In this document: positions 30,019-42,311 of the stretch, in pieces
Layout of the letters: each line of letters begins with the position of its first letter
How positions within the stretch are numbered: the first letter of the stretch is position 1
Source: Flaccisagitta enflata
Taxonomy: Eukaryota > Chaetognatha > Sagittoidea > Aphragmophora
Length of the DNA: 64,000 bases
Assembly (NCBI GenBank): GCA_965153355.1
Contig: OZ231127.1
Span: 54,746,001-54,810,000, forward strand
Direction: 5' to 3'
Made by a program: the position numbers and the translations under genes
Notes under the pieces: model-generated
The model's database searches: none
What the model was told of the DNA's origin: nothing
What the model saw: only the letters and a program-made list of their open reading frames with translations

Positions 30019-30163
30019 CAAGGCCTGATTACGGCTACCCAAGTTGCAAGCGGATGGGCAGGGGCAGAGACGGAAAAGGCTGAAACGTTTGGGCAGGGGC
30101 TGAGACCAATGAACCAATGGACCAATGGACTGACGGGTCGACCGACATTGCGTGCGCGCGACT
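30019..30163 (+). mobile_element. HINE-like element, family I, short diverged copy
   Basis: ACAAGGCCTGATTACGGCTACC, inner region AAGTTGCAAGCGGATGGGCAG, GTTTGGGCAGGGGCTGAGAC, an ATGGACCA core and the hairpin end TTGCGTGCGCGCGACTAAAAA. It lacks the AAAGTGTGACC block. Confidence 0.8.
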
Positions 30164-30550
30164 AAAAATAGCCGTTCAAAAATGTAAAAATGCAAAAACG
30201 TATAACTTCGAAAACTTGGTTTGCAATCATAACAAAAGAATAGAAGGCAGGAGAAACAAGCAAAAAGGGACAGTCTTTGTTTATGTTGTCGTGTCTTGGG
30301 TTCAGACAGAAAAATTGAAATGCTAGTGCTGCATGCTGCTTGTGGAGCTTGCTCTTGAAGCTTCCTTGTTTTTCAGCCTTCCTTGTCCTCCTCGATTGCT
30401 TGTTGGCCTTGATTGCCAGCCTTGCTTGTCCCGCTTGCCTGTCCACGTTCTGTTTTTCTGTCTCGCGTATCAGTGTTGTTGTCGGCCGAAGAAATCCGAC
30501 TCGGGATACGATTACTGCACAATTCTGCACATGCGCCCTACCTTTCTCGA

Positions 30551-30552
<2 letters not shown>

Positions 30553-30634
<82 letters not shown>
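30553..30634. repeat. Compound microsatellite (GA)n(CA)n
   Basis: A GA run joins directly to a CA run at about 30590. It is the reverse-strand equivalent of the (GT)n(CT)n tracts at 4725 and 45381. Confidence 0.98.
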
Positions 30635-30636
<2 letters not shown>

Positions 30637-30661
30637 CACACAAAATCACGCATTAAATGGA

Positions 30662-30756
30662 ACACGCCAAACACACTAAGCACAAGCAGAGACACAACAC
30701 GCCAAACACACTAAGCACAAGCAGAGACACAAGCAGAGACACAAGCAGAGACACCA
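30662..30756. repeat. Tandem duplication with AAGCAGAGACAC units
   Basis: CACGCCAAACACACTAAGCA occurs twice 37 bp apart. It is followed by AAGCAGAGACAC in tandem copies. Confidence 0.85.
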
Positions 30757-31567
<811 letters not shown>

Positions 31568-31678
31568 TTTCTCCTGGTCTTTCGCTGGGTTATACTCAAT
31601 GAGTATTTTCCTCTTTTCAAAAGCGTTAATATAATTCTTTATGAAGCATTTCGTTTGGTTGCGTTGTCTGCATGACTA

Positions 31679-31679
31679 G

Positions 31680-31706
<27 letters not shown>
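31679..31706. repeat. Short (GA)n tract
   Basis: GA run of about 28 bp lying between two CT tracts. Confidence 0.95.
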
Positions 31707-31711
<5 letters not shown>

Positions 31712-31809
31712 TGAAAATAAACCAGACATTGCCTTCTGTTTTCTGGCCCACACACCGTGGCCGACTCCTGTTGATGTTCTCCCCGCTCTGCAGTGACGGC
31801 CAGTACAAG

Positions 31810-31811
<2 letters not shown>

Positions 31812-31903
<92 letters not shown>
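31812..31903. repeat. (CT)n microsatellite
   Basis: Pure CT run of about 92 bp. Confidence 0.98.
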
Positions 31904-31905
<2 letters not shown>

Positions 31906-32583
31906 CAACGGTATTCGGATCCGACGTGGATTGTGTCCGGCGGCCGCTTTAGACGTCAACGTCTGGCCGGTTGAAAGGCTTGACTCGCCGCATTGGCTTA
32001 GCTTAGCCACCGGCCAATATCGCGACTCTGTGGCTTTATTCCATCCTCGCCCCTCCTTCCCTCCAACCACCCCGCCCACCCACCCCTTCCCCTCCCCCGG
32101 CCTCCCCAAAACTTCCACCCCCTCATATTGCCATTTACCGGTAGAGATATGGCGAGACAACGGCAACAACAACAACAACAACGGCGCCTCGAAACTTGTT
32201 TAGAGCGTCGTCCGTTGATCCCAATGCCTCCATGGCTCCATCATCCACTACCAGCGCCTCTGGTATTGAAAAGAGAGGCTTAACGTTGTTCTCCACCGGT
32301 GACGGCGCGCAGCGGTTGCGGCCCGGCGGTGGCAGAGCTGATAATAGAGATGATGACAGTACGAGGCGGTTGTATTTAGCGGTGGAATCGTAGCGCCGGC
32401 AGTAGTGATTCTGATAATGGTGGAAATGGGGTAGTTGTGGCGGCAGTGGCGGCGGTTGCGAAGCCGGTAATGGAGATGACGATGATGCGGCCACGCGATT
32501 GTATTATGCAGTATTAAGGATGCGCTGGTGGCAACATGGATATGTATCTGCCTACCATTTTAGTAAAATCCAGACCAGTAAAA
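31904..32583. other. GC-richer spacer
   Basis: 31904-32480 is richer in GC than most of the window and includes C-rich 32045-32130 and a short CAA run at 32163. No gene was recognised. Confidence 0.4.
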
Positions 32584-32768
32584 ACAAGGCCGAATACACG
32601 GCTACCCAAGTCGCACGCGGGTGGGCAGGAGTAGTGGAAAAATATTCTTAAAACATTTGGGTAGGAGTGGTGAAATGAAAATCACCCATAAACACCATAA
32701 AAGAGCAGTGTTGTCAATTGACCGACCGACTGACGGACCAACCGACCCACGTAGCGGCCCAGGCCTAA
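32584..32768 (+). mobile_element. HINE-like element, family I, hairpin end degraded
   Basis: AACAAGGCCGAATACACGGC, inner motif AAGTCGCACGCGGGTGGGCAG, ACATTTGGGTAGGAGTGGTG and a GACCGACCGACTGACGGACC core. The 3' hairpin is replaced by GTAGCGGCCCAGGCCTAAAA. Confidence 0.8.
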
Positions 32769-32775
32769 AACCTGT

Positions 32776-33009
32776 TTATTGGAAATGGAAGGTCCGACGC
32801 CTTAAGACTAACGCTGTTTTCCCGTAATATTTGTGGGTGAATTTTGTCTTTGGCAGTTGCGCTGTTTTGAAACAATAGCGTACACCAAATCGCATTCCGG
32901 GTGGACGTTCGTCAACGTATTTGGCTATCTCGATGGTTGCTTTTGATGTGGCGCCTTTTGGTAGTAAATTTGCGCCATTTATTATCAATGTTGTGACGTT
33001 GTGGCTCAA
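32776..33009 (-). other. Unassigned 77-codon open frame
   Basis: The frame has an ordinary mixed composition (for example IEIAKYVDERPPGMRFGVRY) unlike the repeat artefacts around it. I recognise no family and there is no supporting neighbour, so it may be chance. Confidence 0.2.
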
Positions 33010-34355
<1,346 letters not shown>

Positions 34356-34549
34356 TAGTCGGGTGCTACGCGACTCTACACCCCGCTTTGTCCGTCGGTT
34401 GGTTGGTTTGGTTGGTCGGTCATACTTTACTTTTTTATGCCTTTTTTATTCCTTGACCGTACTGCTTCTGCCCAAATGCTCTGGTGAGCTCAAATATGGC
34501 CCCTGCCCACCTGCACGCGACTGGGGTAGGCTTGTATCCGGCCTTGTTT
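34356..34549 (-). mobile_element. HINE-like element, family I
   Basis: Outer TAGTCGGGTGCTACGCGACT, GGTT/GGTC core, CATACTTTACTTTTTTATGC, CTGCTTCTGCCCAAATGCTC, CCCCTGCCCACCTGCACGCGAC, end CCGGCCTTGTTT. Confidence 0.9.
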
Positions 34550-34668
34550 CTATGCCAAGCAGTTAGGTTTTTTATCTGGTTTTACTTTTCTCTTTCTGTC
34601 AATCTTTTTTGCCTTTTTGTCTTCATCGGTGTTTCTTCATTCAAATCTTTATTGCGACATTTTATCTC

Positions 34669-34846
34669 CTTTTCTTCCCTCCTTTCTTCCTTCATTCCTT
34701 CCTCCCTTCCTTTCTTCTTTCTTTCCTTCCTTCCTTCCTTCCTTCCTTCCTTCCTTCCTTCCTTCCTTCCTTCCTTCCTTCCTTCCTACCTTCCTTTCTT
34801 CCTTTCTTCCTTCCTTCCTTCATTTCTTTTTTTCTTTCTTCCTTCC

Positions 34847-34942
<96 letters not shown>
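34669..34942. repeat. (CTTC)n then (CT)n
   Basis: CTTC units (34677-34850) followed by a pure CT run (34852-34942). Confidence 0.98.
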
Positions 34943-34945
<3 letters not shown>

Positions 34946-35060
34946 ACTTGTCACGCTTTGCGTGCGCAATAGAGGCTGGGCACATGAGCGTGCGCTTCGC
35001 GTGATAATTTGTCTTTTTATTCCTGAGTGGTTCTACCAAACGCGCACCCTGACCCTAAAC

Positions 35061-35064
<4 letters not shown>

Positions 35065-35117
<53 letters not shown>
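35065..35117. repeat. (GA)n microsatellite
   Basis: Pure GA run 20 bp before a family II element. Confidence 0.98.
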
Positions 35118-35120
<3 letters not shown>

Positions 35121-35137
35121 CCATTTTGCTCGCTTTT

Positions 35138-35280
35138 TAGTTGCGGACACGCAACTCTATAAGAGGCTTTGTCCGTCCGTCCGTCCGTCGGTCGGTGAGC
35201 ACGAGTCGAAAAGTGTGAAAACGCGCATTTCCGCTCCTGCCCACCTGTCCGCAACTGGTGGCCGTGTATCCGGCCTTGTT
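35138..35280 (-). mobile_element. HINE-like element, family II, full copy
   Basis: Outer hairpin TAGTTGCGGACACGCAAC, CTCTATAAGAGGCTTTGTCC, GTCC/GTCG core, CACGAGTCGAAAAGTGTGAA, CGCTCCTGCCCACCTG, inner motif GTCCGCAACT, then GGTGGCCGTGTATCCGGCC and TTGTT. The inner motif is the exact inverted complement of the outer AGTTGCGGAC. It abuts the 3' end of the LINE. Confidence 0.92.
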
Positions 35281-36140
35281 CATAAGATTTCTAATTTCAT
35301 ATGGTATAGATCAGTTTTATATATGTCTTTTATTCGTTAGCAGATTGCAACAGTTCATACCATACAGCAAGTACTATAATCTACTTAGACAAAATTACAT
35401 TAGATGTAAATGTAGAAATAGAGAAAAAAAAAAACAAGAGAAAATCACCACAGTAGGCGAGCTAGAGCAAATAGTAACGGATTGTAGGTAAATTTCAGAT
35501 TAAACCGAAAAGATTTAATTCTTCGATTGAAGGTTTCAGAGATGGATTTGTATCCAAAAGACTGTCGTAGAAAACGTGTGCTTTCCCAGCGTTGAAAGGT
35601 AAAGATCTTTCTGATAGAGTCATTTAAAGCAACATCCATCCGCATCATATCGCGAGCACTATGTGATCTAACCTCGCAGGCATATGTGAGCTTGGGGACA
35701 CAGATTGAGTACAGAAGATGCATTGAAATTTGCTCACTAGGTCGATTCAATACATTAAGTATAGTGTTTGAGGTACTATAAAATCCTGACAGAAATGAAT
35801 CAATAGTGCAGGAAAATCTACCAGATTTATCAGCCGTAACAATCACTCCTAGATATTTGCATTTGTTTACAAACTCAATAGGCGAACCATTAAGCGTAGG
35901 AGATTGACATTCCGTTTTTTGTCCAAAGACCATGACTGCCGTTTTTGTTGGATTATATGATATGCACCATTCGGCTCCATATGTATAACAAATGTCTAAC
36001 AACTTTTGTAAAGATGATCTTGTTGGTGCTAATAATGCTAAATCATCTGCGTACATGATGGCCGCTATAAATAAATCAACCAGGTGGCAGCCAATTTTTG
36101 AATCTCGTAAAGTAGAAATAAGGTCATCTACATAAATTGT

Positions 36141-36505
36141 TGGAAAAAAGTCGAATTACGTAATTCGACTTTTTGAAACGTAGGGGAGAAATCGGGTTTT
36201 CCATTTTCGATTTGAGGAACTTGGGAAAGTTGGGCCATTTCCTGACTGGGATGATACATTTTTTCATATTCACAGCTGAGAAAGAGCTAATTCTTTTCTT
36301 TCAAATGGCGCCAACCAGAAGTCTCTATGATCATTAGTTTTGGCGTTATGAATTTTTGAATCTTTTTTTATTTTTTGCATTTTCGCGAAGATCGATATTT
36401 TTCATTGATTCCAAATTTTTCCACTAATGTAACAACAGAAAATAGTCAAGTTGTTACGCAAACTGACTCCAACTTTTATGACGCTAGCTTTAGCATTTTA
36501 CTCTG

Positions 36506-36594
<89 letters not shown>

Positions 36595-36599
36595 GAAAC

Positions 36600-36632
<33 letters not shown>

Positions 36633-36961
36633 GACAGAGAGAGAGACAGAGAGAGAGACACAGAGAGAGACAGAGAGAGAGAGACAGAGAGAGAGACAGA
36701 GACACACAAACACAAACACACACACACACGCACACACACACGCACACGCTCACACGCACACGCACACGCACACGCACACACACACGCACACACACACGCA
36801 CAAAGAAAGATGGAAAGGCAAAGAGAGACAGAGATTGAATAACAGAAACAGACAAGCAATCAACCAGACATCATGACATGCACACACAGATAAACATGCA
36901 CTGAAAAAAAGAGACTCCCACTTACGATTTTTTTCCGGCCGGCGATTAGCCGCCTTTATTG
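36141..36961. mobile_element. Unknown insertion of about 820 bp in the reverse transcriptase
   Basis: It separates RLFT from IYVDD. Removing it together with one copy of a GT dinucleotide restores the reading frame, so the target duplication appears to be 2 bp (GT). One end carries a 30 bp perfect palindrome (36145-36174, core GTCGAATTACGTAATTCGAC). The other end has CCGGCCGGCGATTAGCCGCC. Both ends contain GGAAAAAARTCG in inverted sense. The interior has about 300 bp of unique sequence, then (GA)n with GACA interruptions (36509-36700) and (CA)n (36702-36801). No coding sequence was seen and the class is unknown. Confidence 0.75.
36509..36801. repeat. Interrupted (GA)n followed by (CA)n
   Basis: GA runs with many GACA interruptions, then ACAC/GCAC runs. 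It lies wholly inside the insertion in the LINE and has the same (GA)(CA) polarity as 30553-30634. Confidence 0.95.
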
Positions 36962-38231
36962 GTAAATAAGCGTGGACTAAGTATTCCGCCTTGTCTTACT
37001 CCAGATGTAACATGAAATGATCTACTCAAGGCACCATTCCATTTAACAATACTATGCATGTTAAGATACCAGTACATGATGACATTCAGTATGCACAATG
37101 GGACTGATCGCTTTATCAATTTAATGAAAATACCATGATGGTCAACTTTGTCAAACCCCTTAGAACAGTCTAAAAAAGAGACAAATACATTCGAACAGTG
37201 GTCAACAAAATAGTCAATGCATGATCGTAGAGTAAAAAGAGCATGTGAAGTGGAATGTTTAGGTTTATAACCAAATTGCAATGGATCCGTGATTAAAAGA
37301 TGTCCAATTTTTAAAAGAATAGCACTTTCTAACATAGATGCAAAAACTACACTGAGTGTTAAGCCTCGATAGTTAGCCGTAGATGTGACATCTCCCTCAG
37401 AGTCTTTTACCAATGGTGTAATGAGACCTGACAAAAATTCATGTGGAACGTGACCGTGCTGGATTATAGCATTAAATAGAATTTGTAAATGAATTATCAA
37501 TTTTGGAGAACCAAGCAAAACATGTTCATATTTCATGATACTCGCAGTTGCCTTGCCAGATTTCAATTTACTAACAACATCTAACATATCCGACCATGAA
37601 AAATAATATGCCGAAATGTTGTCATAAGCATGCTCATTTTTGTAAGAGGCATAAAGAGAGTCAAAACGTTTTTTGATAGATGATGCACGCAATGGGTCAT
37701 TTGACTTATATACTGATTCAAAAGAATCGGCAAAACAGTTAGCTATGTCTTCGTCTTTAAAGAAACCATTTATTCGTGAAGGATTCGTATTACTACCAGA
37801 GGCATGTATTGACTTCCATGATTGCCAAAATCTATTTTGATTACCCTCAATCAAATTTTCATGTAAAGCATCGTTATGGTAATTATTACTTTCACGTTGA
37901 CATTTACGTAAATACGCTTTGTAACGGTAATGAGCTGTTTTTTTCAGTTCGAAAATCGGGCCGTGACTAGGTTTGTTACTCGTATGCCACAAATCATAAG
38001 CATCTATAGATTCAGACTTCAACCTCTTTAACTCATCATCCCAAAAGTCTCGTTCAACAGTTGGCTTGCTACGTGGTAAAACAGAATCCGCTTTTAAAAC
38101 AGCATTTACAATATCTTGATGATACTTTTCTATTTGAAAAATATGCTCGACACAGTTACAGATAGTTGTACCATGAGTAATAAGGGGAATAGTGATATCA
38201 TTCAATTCCTTTTCCATAACTGATTCATATT

Positions 38232-38545
38232 GAATCTGTGTTTCACCAATTACCTTTTTCCAATTATTGCAATAAGGTGAAGGTTTTTTCAAATTATGAA
38301 AAATTTCAAGATTCAAATCCATATCCAGTTCAACGGGTAAATGATCTGAACAATTGTCTGGATATTCCATGATACGTACATTCCGAATGAATCTGTGTTT
38401 CACCAATTACCTTTTTCCAATTATTGCAATAAGGCGAAGGTTGTTTCAAATTATGAAAAATTTCAAGATTCAAATCCATATCCAGTTCAACGGGTAAATG
38501 ATCTGAACAATTGTCTGGATATTCCATGATACGTACATTCCGAAT
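38232..38545. repeat. 157 bp tandem duplication inside LINE ORF2
   Basis: 38232-38388 and 38389-38545 are direct copies differing at two positions (GGTGAAGGTTTTTTC versus GGCGAAGGTTGTTTC). The unit codes for the RNVRIMEYPDNCSDHLPVE region. Because 157 is not a multiple of three, it breaks the ORF. Confidence 0.95.
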
Positions 38546-39252
38546 TCTTGGGGTGAGATCATGTGTAACAAGTATAAAATCAATAAGAGTGCGAGAATCT
38601 ACAGCATTTTTTCGTTTTCCAACTCGTGTCCAGGCCGTGTTAGAATCAAAGTTATCAATTAGATCAAAGGTTGATATCAATCTATGTCTTTGCATGAGGT
38701 CAAGAACAAGAGTTGAAAATGGATGACTAGTGTCGTAGACATTGCAGTTTAAATCAGTTAAAATGATATATGAGTGATGTGGATTCATTTGCATGATAGA
38801 ATCAATAAAACTAATGGTATCAAGATACAATGCACGCTGCTCTTCTAGATTGTTAACATCATAAAAAGGCATGTAAGCACTGAATAATAATATTTTTCCA
38901 TCTTTGTCATTTAACTCAATTACAGAAACACGTTCATGTTTGTATTCAAGTCTGGTTTTGATCGCTAATGAATATTTTTTGTTCCAAATGAAACCTGTAC
39001 CTCCAAAGGGACGTCCTATTCGAATTTGAGATTCCATTTTTTGCCGCATCGCCGAGGTTCCCCAGCCGTCAAATTCTTTGTGAAGGCATTTGAGTTGATT
39101 GACGCCCAAATGACGCTTTAAAAGGGGAACGAGCCAATGTTCCTGAAATGCTCGTATAGCATTGGGAGCTCGATCACAAAGTCCGTTGAGATACGCCTTG
39201 TTCCTCGCAAAACCATTCAGATTTTGCGTGCTGATGGTAACAGCCGATGCCG

Positions 39253-39385
39253 TCATGATGAAGCCAGAATGGGCGCTGCTGCAGCAGCACCTACGACTCC
39301 GTTGCTGTTGCCGCCGCCGCGGCTGACGCCATTGCCGACGCCGACGCCGACGCCACCGCCGACGCTGTTTCCGCCAACAACGCCG

Positions 39386-39470
<85 letters not shown>

Positions 39471-39488
39471 GGTTGTTGTTGTGGTGGC

Positions 39489-39571
<83 letters not shown>

Positions 39572-41088
39572 TTGTTGCTTTTGTACCAAAATCGCTGAAC
39601 GGAAATACCCAAAGGCCATTGTTGTCCGTCCATGGCCTTATCAAAATCCGATTTGTGTATGCGAAGGCGGAAACACTGTGACCGGGCATAGCGACGCACC
39701 ACCTCCAGTTCCACCACCTTCACACCCACTTGCTCAGCTATCGCCTCCTTTGCCTCATCAACAGTCGCTTCACTAGATACTCCGCTAACAAATAAATCGG
39801 TTGTTAGATTGGCGCCTCGCCATGAGATCAGGCCTTCGACGACCTTTTTTCCAATGACAACATTGGAGTTTCGTTGTTGGTTTCTACTCGGCGCTTTTGT
39901 TTCCGGTTTTTTAGCGCCAGGCACTTTGTTTTTTCCTCGTTGGGCTGCACGAAGAAAACCGTCTTTGTCTTTGTCGTTTAATGTAGTTGATATGCTTTGA
40001 CTACATCCGCCATTAACTCGGCCGCCGCCGCTTCCATCTTCCATACCACCTCTGGCGCCGTCTTCCCTACTGTCACCACCGCCGCCGCCACCAACGTCGC
40101 CACCACCATCATCACCGCCGCCACCACCACCACGACCACCAATGTTGTCATTTTCAATGCCGGCACCGCCGCTAGCATCGTCGCCAAGTGTTCGCGTTTC
40201 TGTTGATGACGCCGCCACTTCAGCCACTCCTAATGTTGGCATTGTGGCTGATGGTGGTGACACCTCAGTCGCTATCAAAGATGAGATTGCTGCCGTCGTA
40301 GAGGCTGCTACTACCCCTGCCGCCGCGCCAGTTGTAACTGTTGTTGTCGCTGTTGCAGTGGAAGAAGTTGCTGTTATAGCTGCTGTTGTTGCTGCTGCTG
40401 TATTTGCTATTGTTGCTGCTGCTGTTGTTGTTGTTGCCGCCGCTGCCGCCGCTACCGCTGCAGCTGCCGCAGCAATGTTGTTTCCATCACTAGGATGTTG
40501 GATGCCGTCGTCGACACAGTCTCGGAGACAGAAGCGAGGAGGTGTTGGCATAACTCTCCTGGGTGTTCCGTCTAAACGAAGTGGAGATTGAACTGGCGAC
40601 CTGTCCGCCGCCGGTCTCGAGATAAGATTCGCGAGAAGCTCCATTCTTCCCAACATCTCATTTTTGAAAGATGTCAATGTGACGTCTAAAACATCTTTAG
40701 TAAGCACGTTGTTACGCAGATTGTGTAACGACGCAAGAACTTGGGAGTTCGGGACGGTCCCATCCACAGATTGTGGGATGTTGCTCAGCTCCATTGCAAC
40801 GCATGTTGGTTGCCACTCGTTGGCGCTATCACGTTTCTTCATTTCTGTCAGGATGTCGCCCAAATATTTTTCTTTTTTATCCGTTGAACGGCTCCGGATT
40901 GATTTTTTGCCGCCGATGGCACTGAAAAATCTTTCCTTTTCCTGCCATATGTACTCCTCGTCGTAGAAATTGCCGCAAATAGTAATGATTTCATCATAAG
41001 CGATAATATGCAGTTTGTTTTGCATATAGAACAGTAGGTCCGAGGCTATGATTTTTTGATCCGTTGTGAGATACAGCTGCCCCGGCAT
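39253..41088 (-). CDS. LINE ORF1 protein, RNA-binding type
   Basis: A 611-residue intact frame. The N-terminal 110 residues look folded (DEIITICGNFYDEEYIWQEK, then DKKEKYLGDILTEM and WQPTCVAMELSNIP), a pattern I know from ORF1 of invertebrate LINEs. Residues of about 200-410 are low-complexity Ala/Thr/Gly. At about 420-500 there is a compact RRM-like region (TDLFVSGVSSEATVDEAKEA to FRLRIHKSDFDKAMDG and ISVQRFWY). A poly-Asn tract of about 70 residues from an in-frame (AAC)n follows, then a Gly/Val-rich tail. ORF1 proteins bind the element's RNA and form the retrotransposition RNP. Its TGA stop overlaps the ATG of ORF2 in an ATGA arrangement. Confidence 0.8.
39384..39571. repeat. (GTT)n microsatellite inside LINE ORF1
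   Basis: GTT units with GTG and CTG interruptions, read on the coding strand as AAC (Asn). The tract length keeps ORF1 in frame to its stop. Confidence 0.95.
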
Positions 41089-41279
41089 CCTCTCACGAAA
41101 TTCAGTTAAGGACGTGTGAAATGAGGATGTCGTTCTAATTTTAAGTCGTTTTTTGTCGCATTTTGCAGTCTCTTTTCCTGCTTAAGCGTAGTAACTTGCA
41201 GTCTCTTTTCCTGCTAATGAAATTCACGATCAGATCACGAGAAGCAGTCCTGCTTGTAAAACTTCTCAGCTCTTTGATG

Positions 41280-41400
41280 TCGACTGATGCGTTGACCTGA
41301 CGAATTGACGCGTTGACGTGACGTTTTTGACGTGACGGGTTGACGAAACGTGTTGACGTGACGTGTTGACGTGACGTGTTAACGTGACATGTAGACGTAA
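41280..41400. promoter_or_regulatory. TGACGTGACG-rich tandem array in the LINE leader
   Basis: Irregular 10-16 bp units of TGACGTGACGTGT, TTGACGCG and variants lie about 190-310 bases upstream of the ORF1 start. TGACGT is the core of CREB/ATF-type bZIP binding sites. Since LINEs carry internal promoters in their 5' region, this array is a candidate for that promoter. It may also be a plain minisatellite. Confidence 0.5.
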
Positions 41401-41420
41401 ACCGCGCAATCCACATCAAA

Positions 41421-41730
41421 ATGCGAGAACCTTAAACAAGTGAAGTAGTAGAAATTAGCTTTATAGGTGGAACAACATTCCTCACTATACCCAAACTGAA
41501 ATAAATGGAAGAGGGCCTTGTAAGCCCTCACTGACTAGTTACTACGCGTATCACTCCTAGTTTTCCAATAAACAATCTAAATGACATTCTTTCTCAATCT
41601 AATTCCAAGGGCATGGTGCACTGCACAAGAAACAACCCTCGATTATTTGTTCGACTTTAGTTAATTTTTTTTTTTCTCTCATTTAGTTGCCTTTTAATTT
41701 CTCTTCTAACGGCCTTGTTTTGATTCAATT
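41421..41730. other. Unique spacer
   Basis: Nothing recognised. Confidence 0.45.
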
Positions 41731-41801
41731 GTTTTGTTTTGCTTTGTTTTGTTTTGTTTTGTTTTGTTTTGTTTTGTTTTGTTTTGTTTTGTTTTGTTTT
41801 G

Positions 41802-41830
<29 letters not shown>
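41731..41830. repeat. (GTTTT)n microsatellite
   Basis: Pentanucleotide run of about 100 bp. The reverse-strand equivalent (AAAAC)n lies at 62452-62580. Confidence 0.98.
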
Positions 41831-41832
<2 letters not shown>

Positions 41833-42112
41833 GAATGAGTAGTGATGCAAAAGTTTGAAGCAAATGTTTCTTTCTTTCTCTATTTCTTTCTTTCTTTCTT
41901 TCTTTCTTCCTTTTTTCTGGAGCAGTGCGTATTAATGTCGCCTGTCTTTTTACCTTTAGCGAAAAAGAGGAAGGTTTGGCCGGCGCTTCCTTACCTTGAT
42001 AAGGTGAAAAAACATTGATAGATTGAATTGACAAAGTATTTACCAGCAGTAAAATTCATTGGTTCGTTTTTTTTTACCACCCGTTACCTGATCTCCCCTG
42101 CAATAAGCCGTA

Positions 42113-42311
42113 TGTAATTACATTCATTTCATTCATCATCTCATCTGTCATATCCAAGTAGCCGATACGTGTTCGTGTAATTTCGATTGCGCAATACAGA
42201 ATTAGGATATATAATTACATTCTTTTCATTCATGATCTTATCTGTCATAAGACTCATATCCAAGTTGCCGATACGTGTTCGTGACATTGCGATTGCGCAA
42301 TACAGAATCAG
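42113..42311 (+). repeat. Imperfect tandem duplication, period about 106 bp
   Basis: GCCGATACGTGTTCGTG at 42161 and 42267, GATTGCGCAATACAGAAT after each, and ATTACATTC..TTCATTCAT before each show two copies with about ten differences. Confidence 0.9.

Larger units (their letters stand above)
35445..39256 (-). pseudogene. LINE ORF2: endonuclease and reverse transcriptase, broken
   Basis: It starts at the ATG that overlaps the ORF1 stop. The endonuclease is complete: QNLNG, QEHWL (catalytic Glu), YMPFYD, LTDLNCNV (Asp/Asn pair) and SDHLPVE (catalytic SDH). A 157 bp tandem duplication (38232-38545) then shifts the frame by one. The second frame continues with NYRGLTLS, FGYKPKHSTSHALF, FLDCSKGFDKVDH (palm Asp) and GVRQGGILSPRLF. 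An inserted segment at 36141-36961 interrupts it here. The third part resumes with IYVDDLISTLRDSKIGCH, MYADDLALLAPT (catalytic DD) and CKYLGVIV, and stops at 35445. Allowing for the two lesions, the expected length is about 944 codons, usual for such ORF2 proteins. No other frameshift was noticed, so decay is recent. Confidence 0.85.
35281..41420 (-). mobile_element. Non-LTR retrotransposon (LINE) with two ORFs
   Basis: An element of about 6.1 kb on the minus strand. It has a 5' leader with a TGACGTGACG-rich array (41280-41400), ORF1 (41088-39253) and ORF2 with an endonuclease and a reverse transcriptase (39256-35445), then an AT-rich 3' tail of about 160 bp with AATAAAAGA and no long poly-A. 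The endonuclease/exonuclease/phosphatase fold plus the GVRQGGILSP and YADD motifs place it among APE-type LINEs; the clade (Jockey/CR1-like) is a guess. Two lesions in ORF2 inactivate this copy. The boundaries are approximate because no target duplication was found. Confidence 0.85.
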
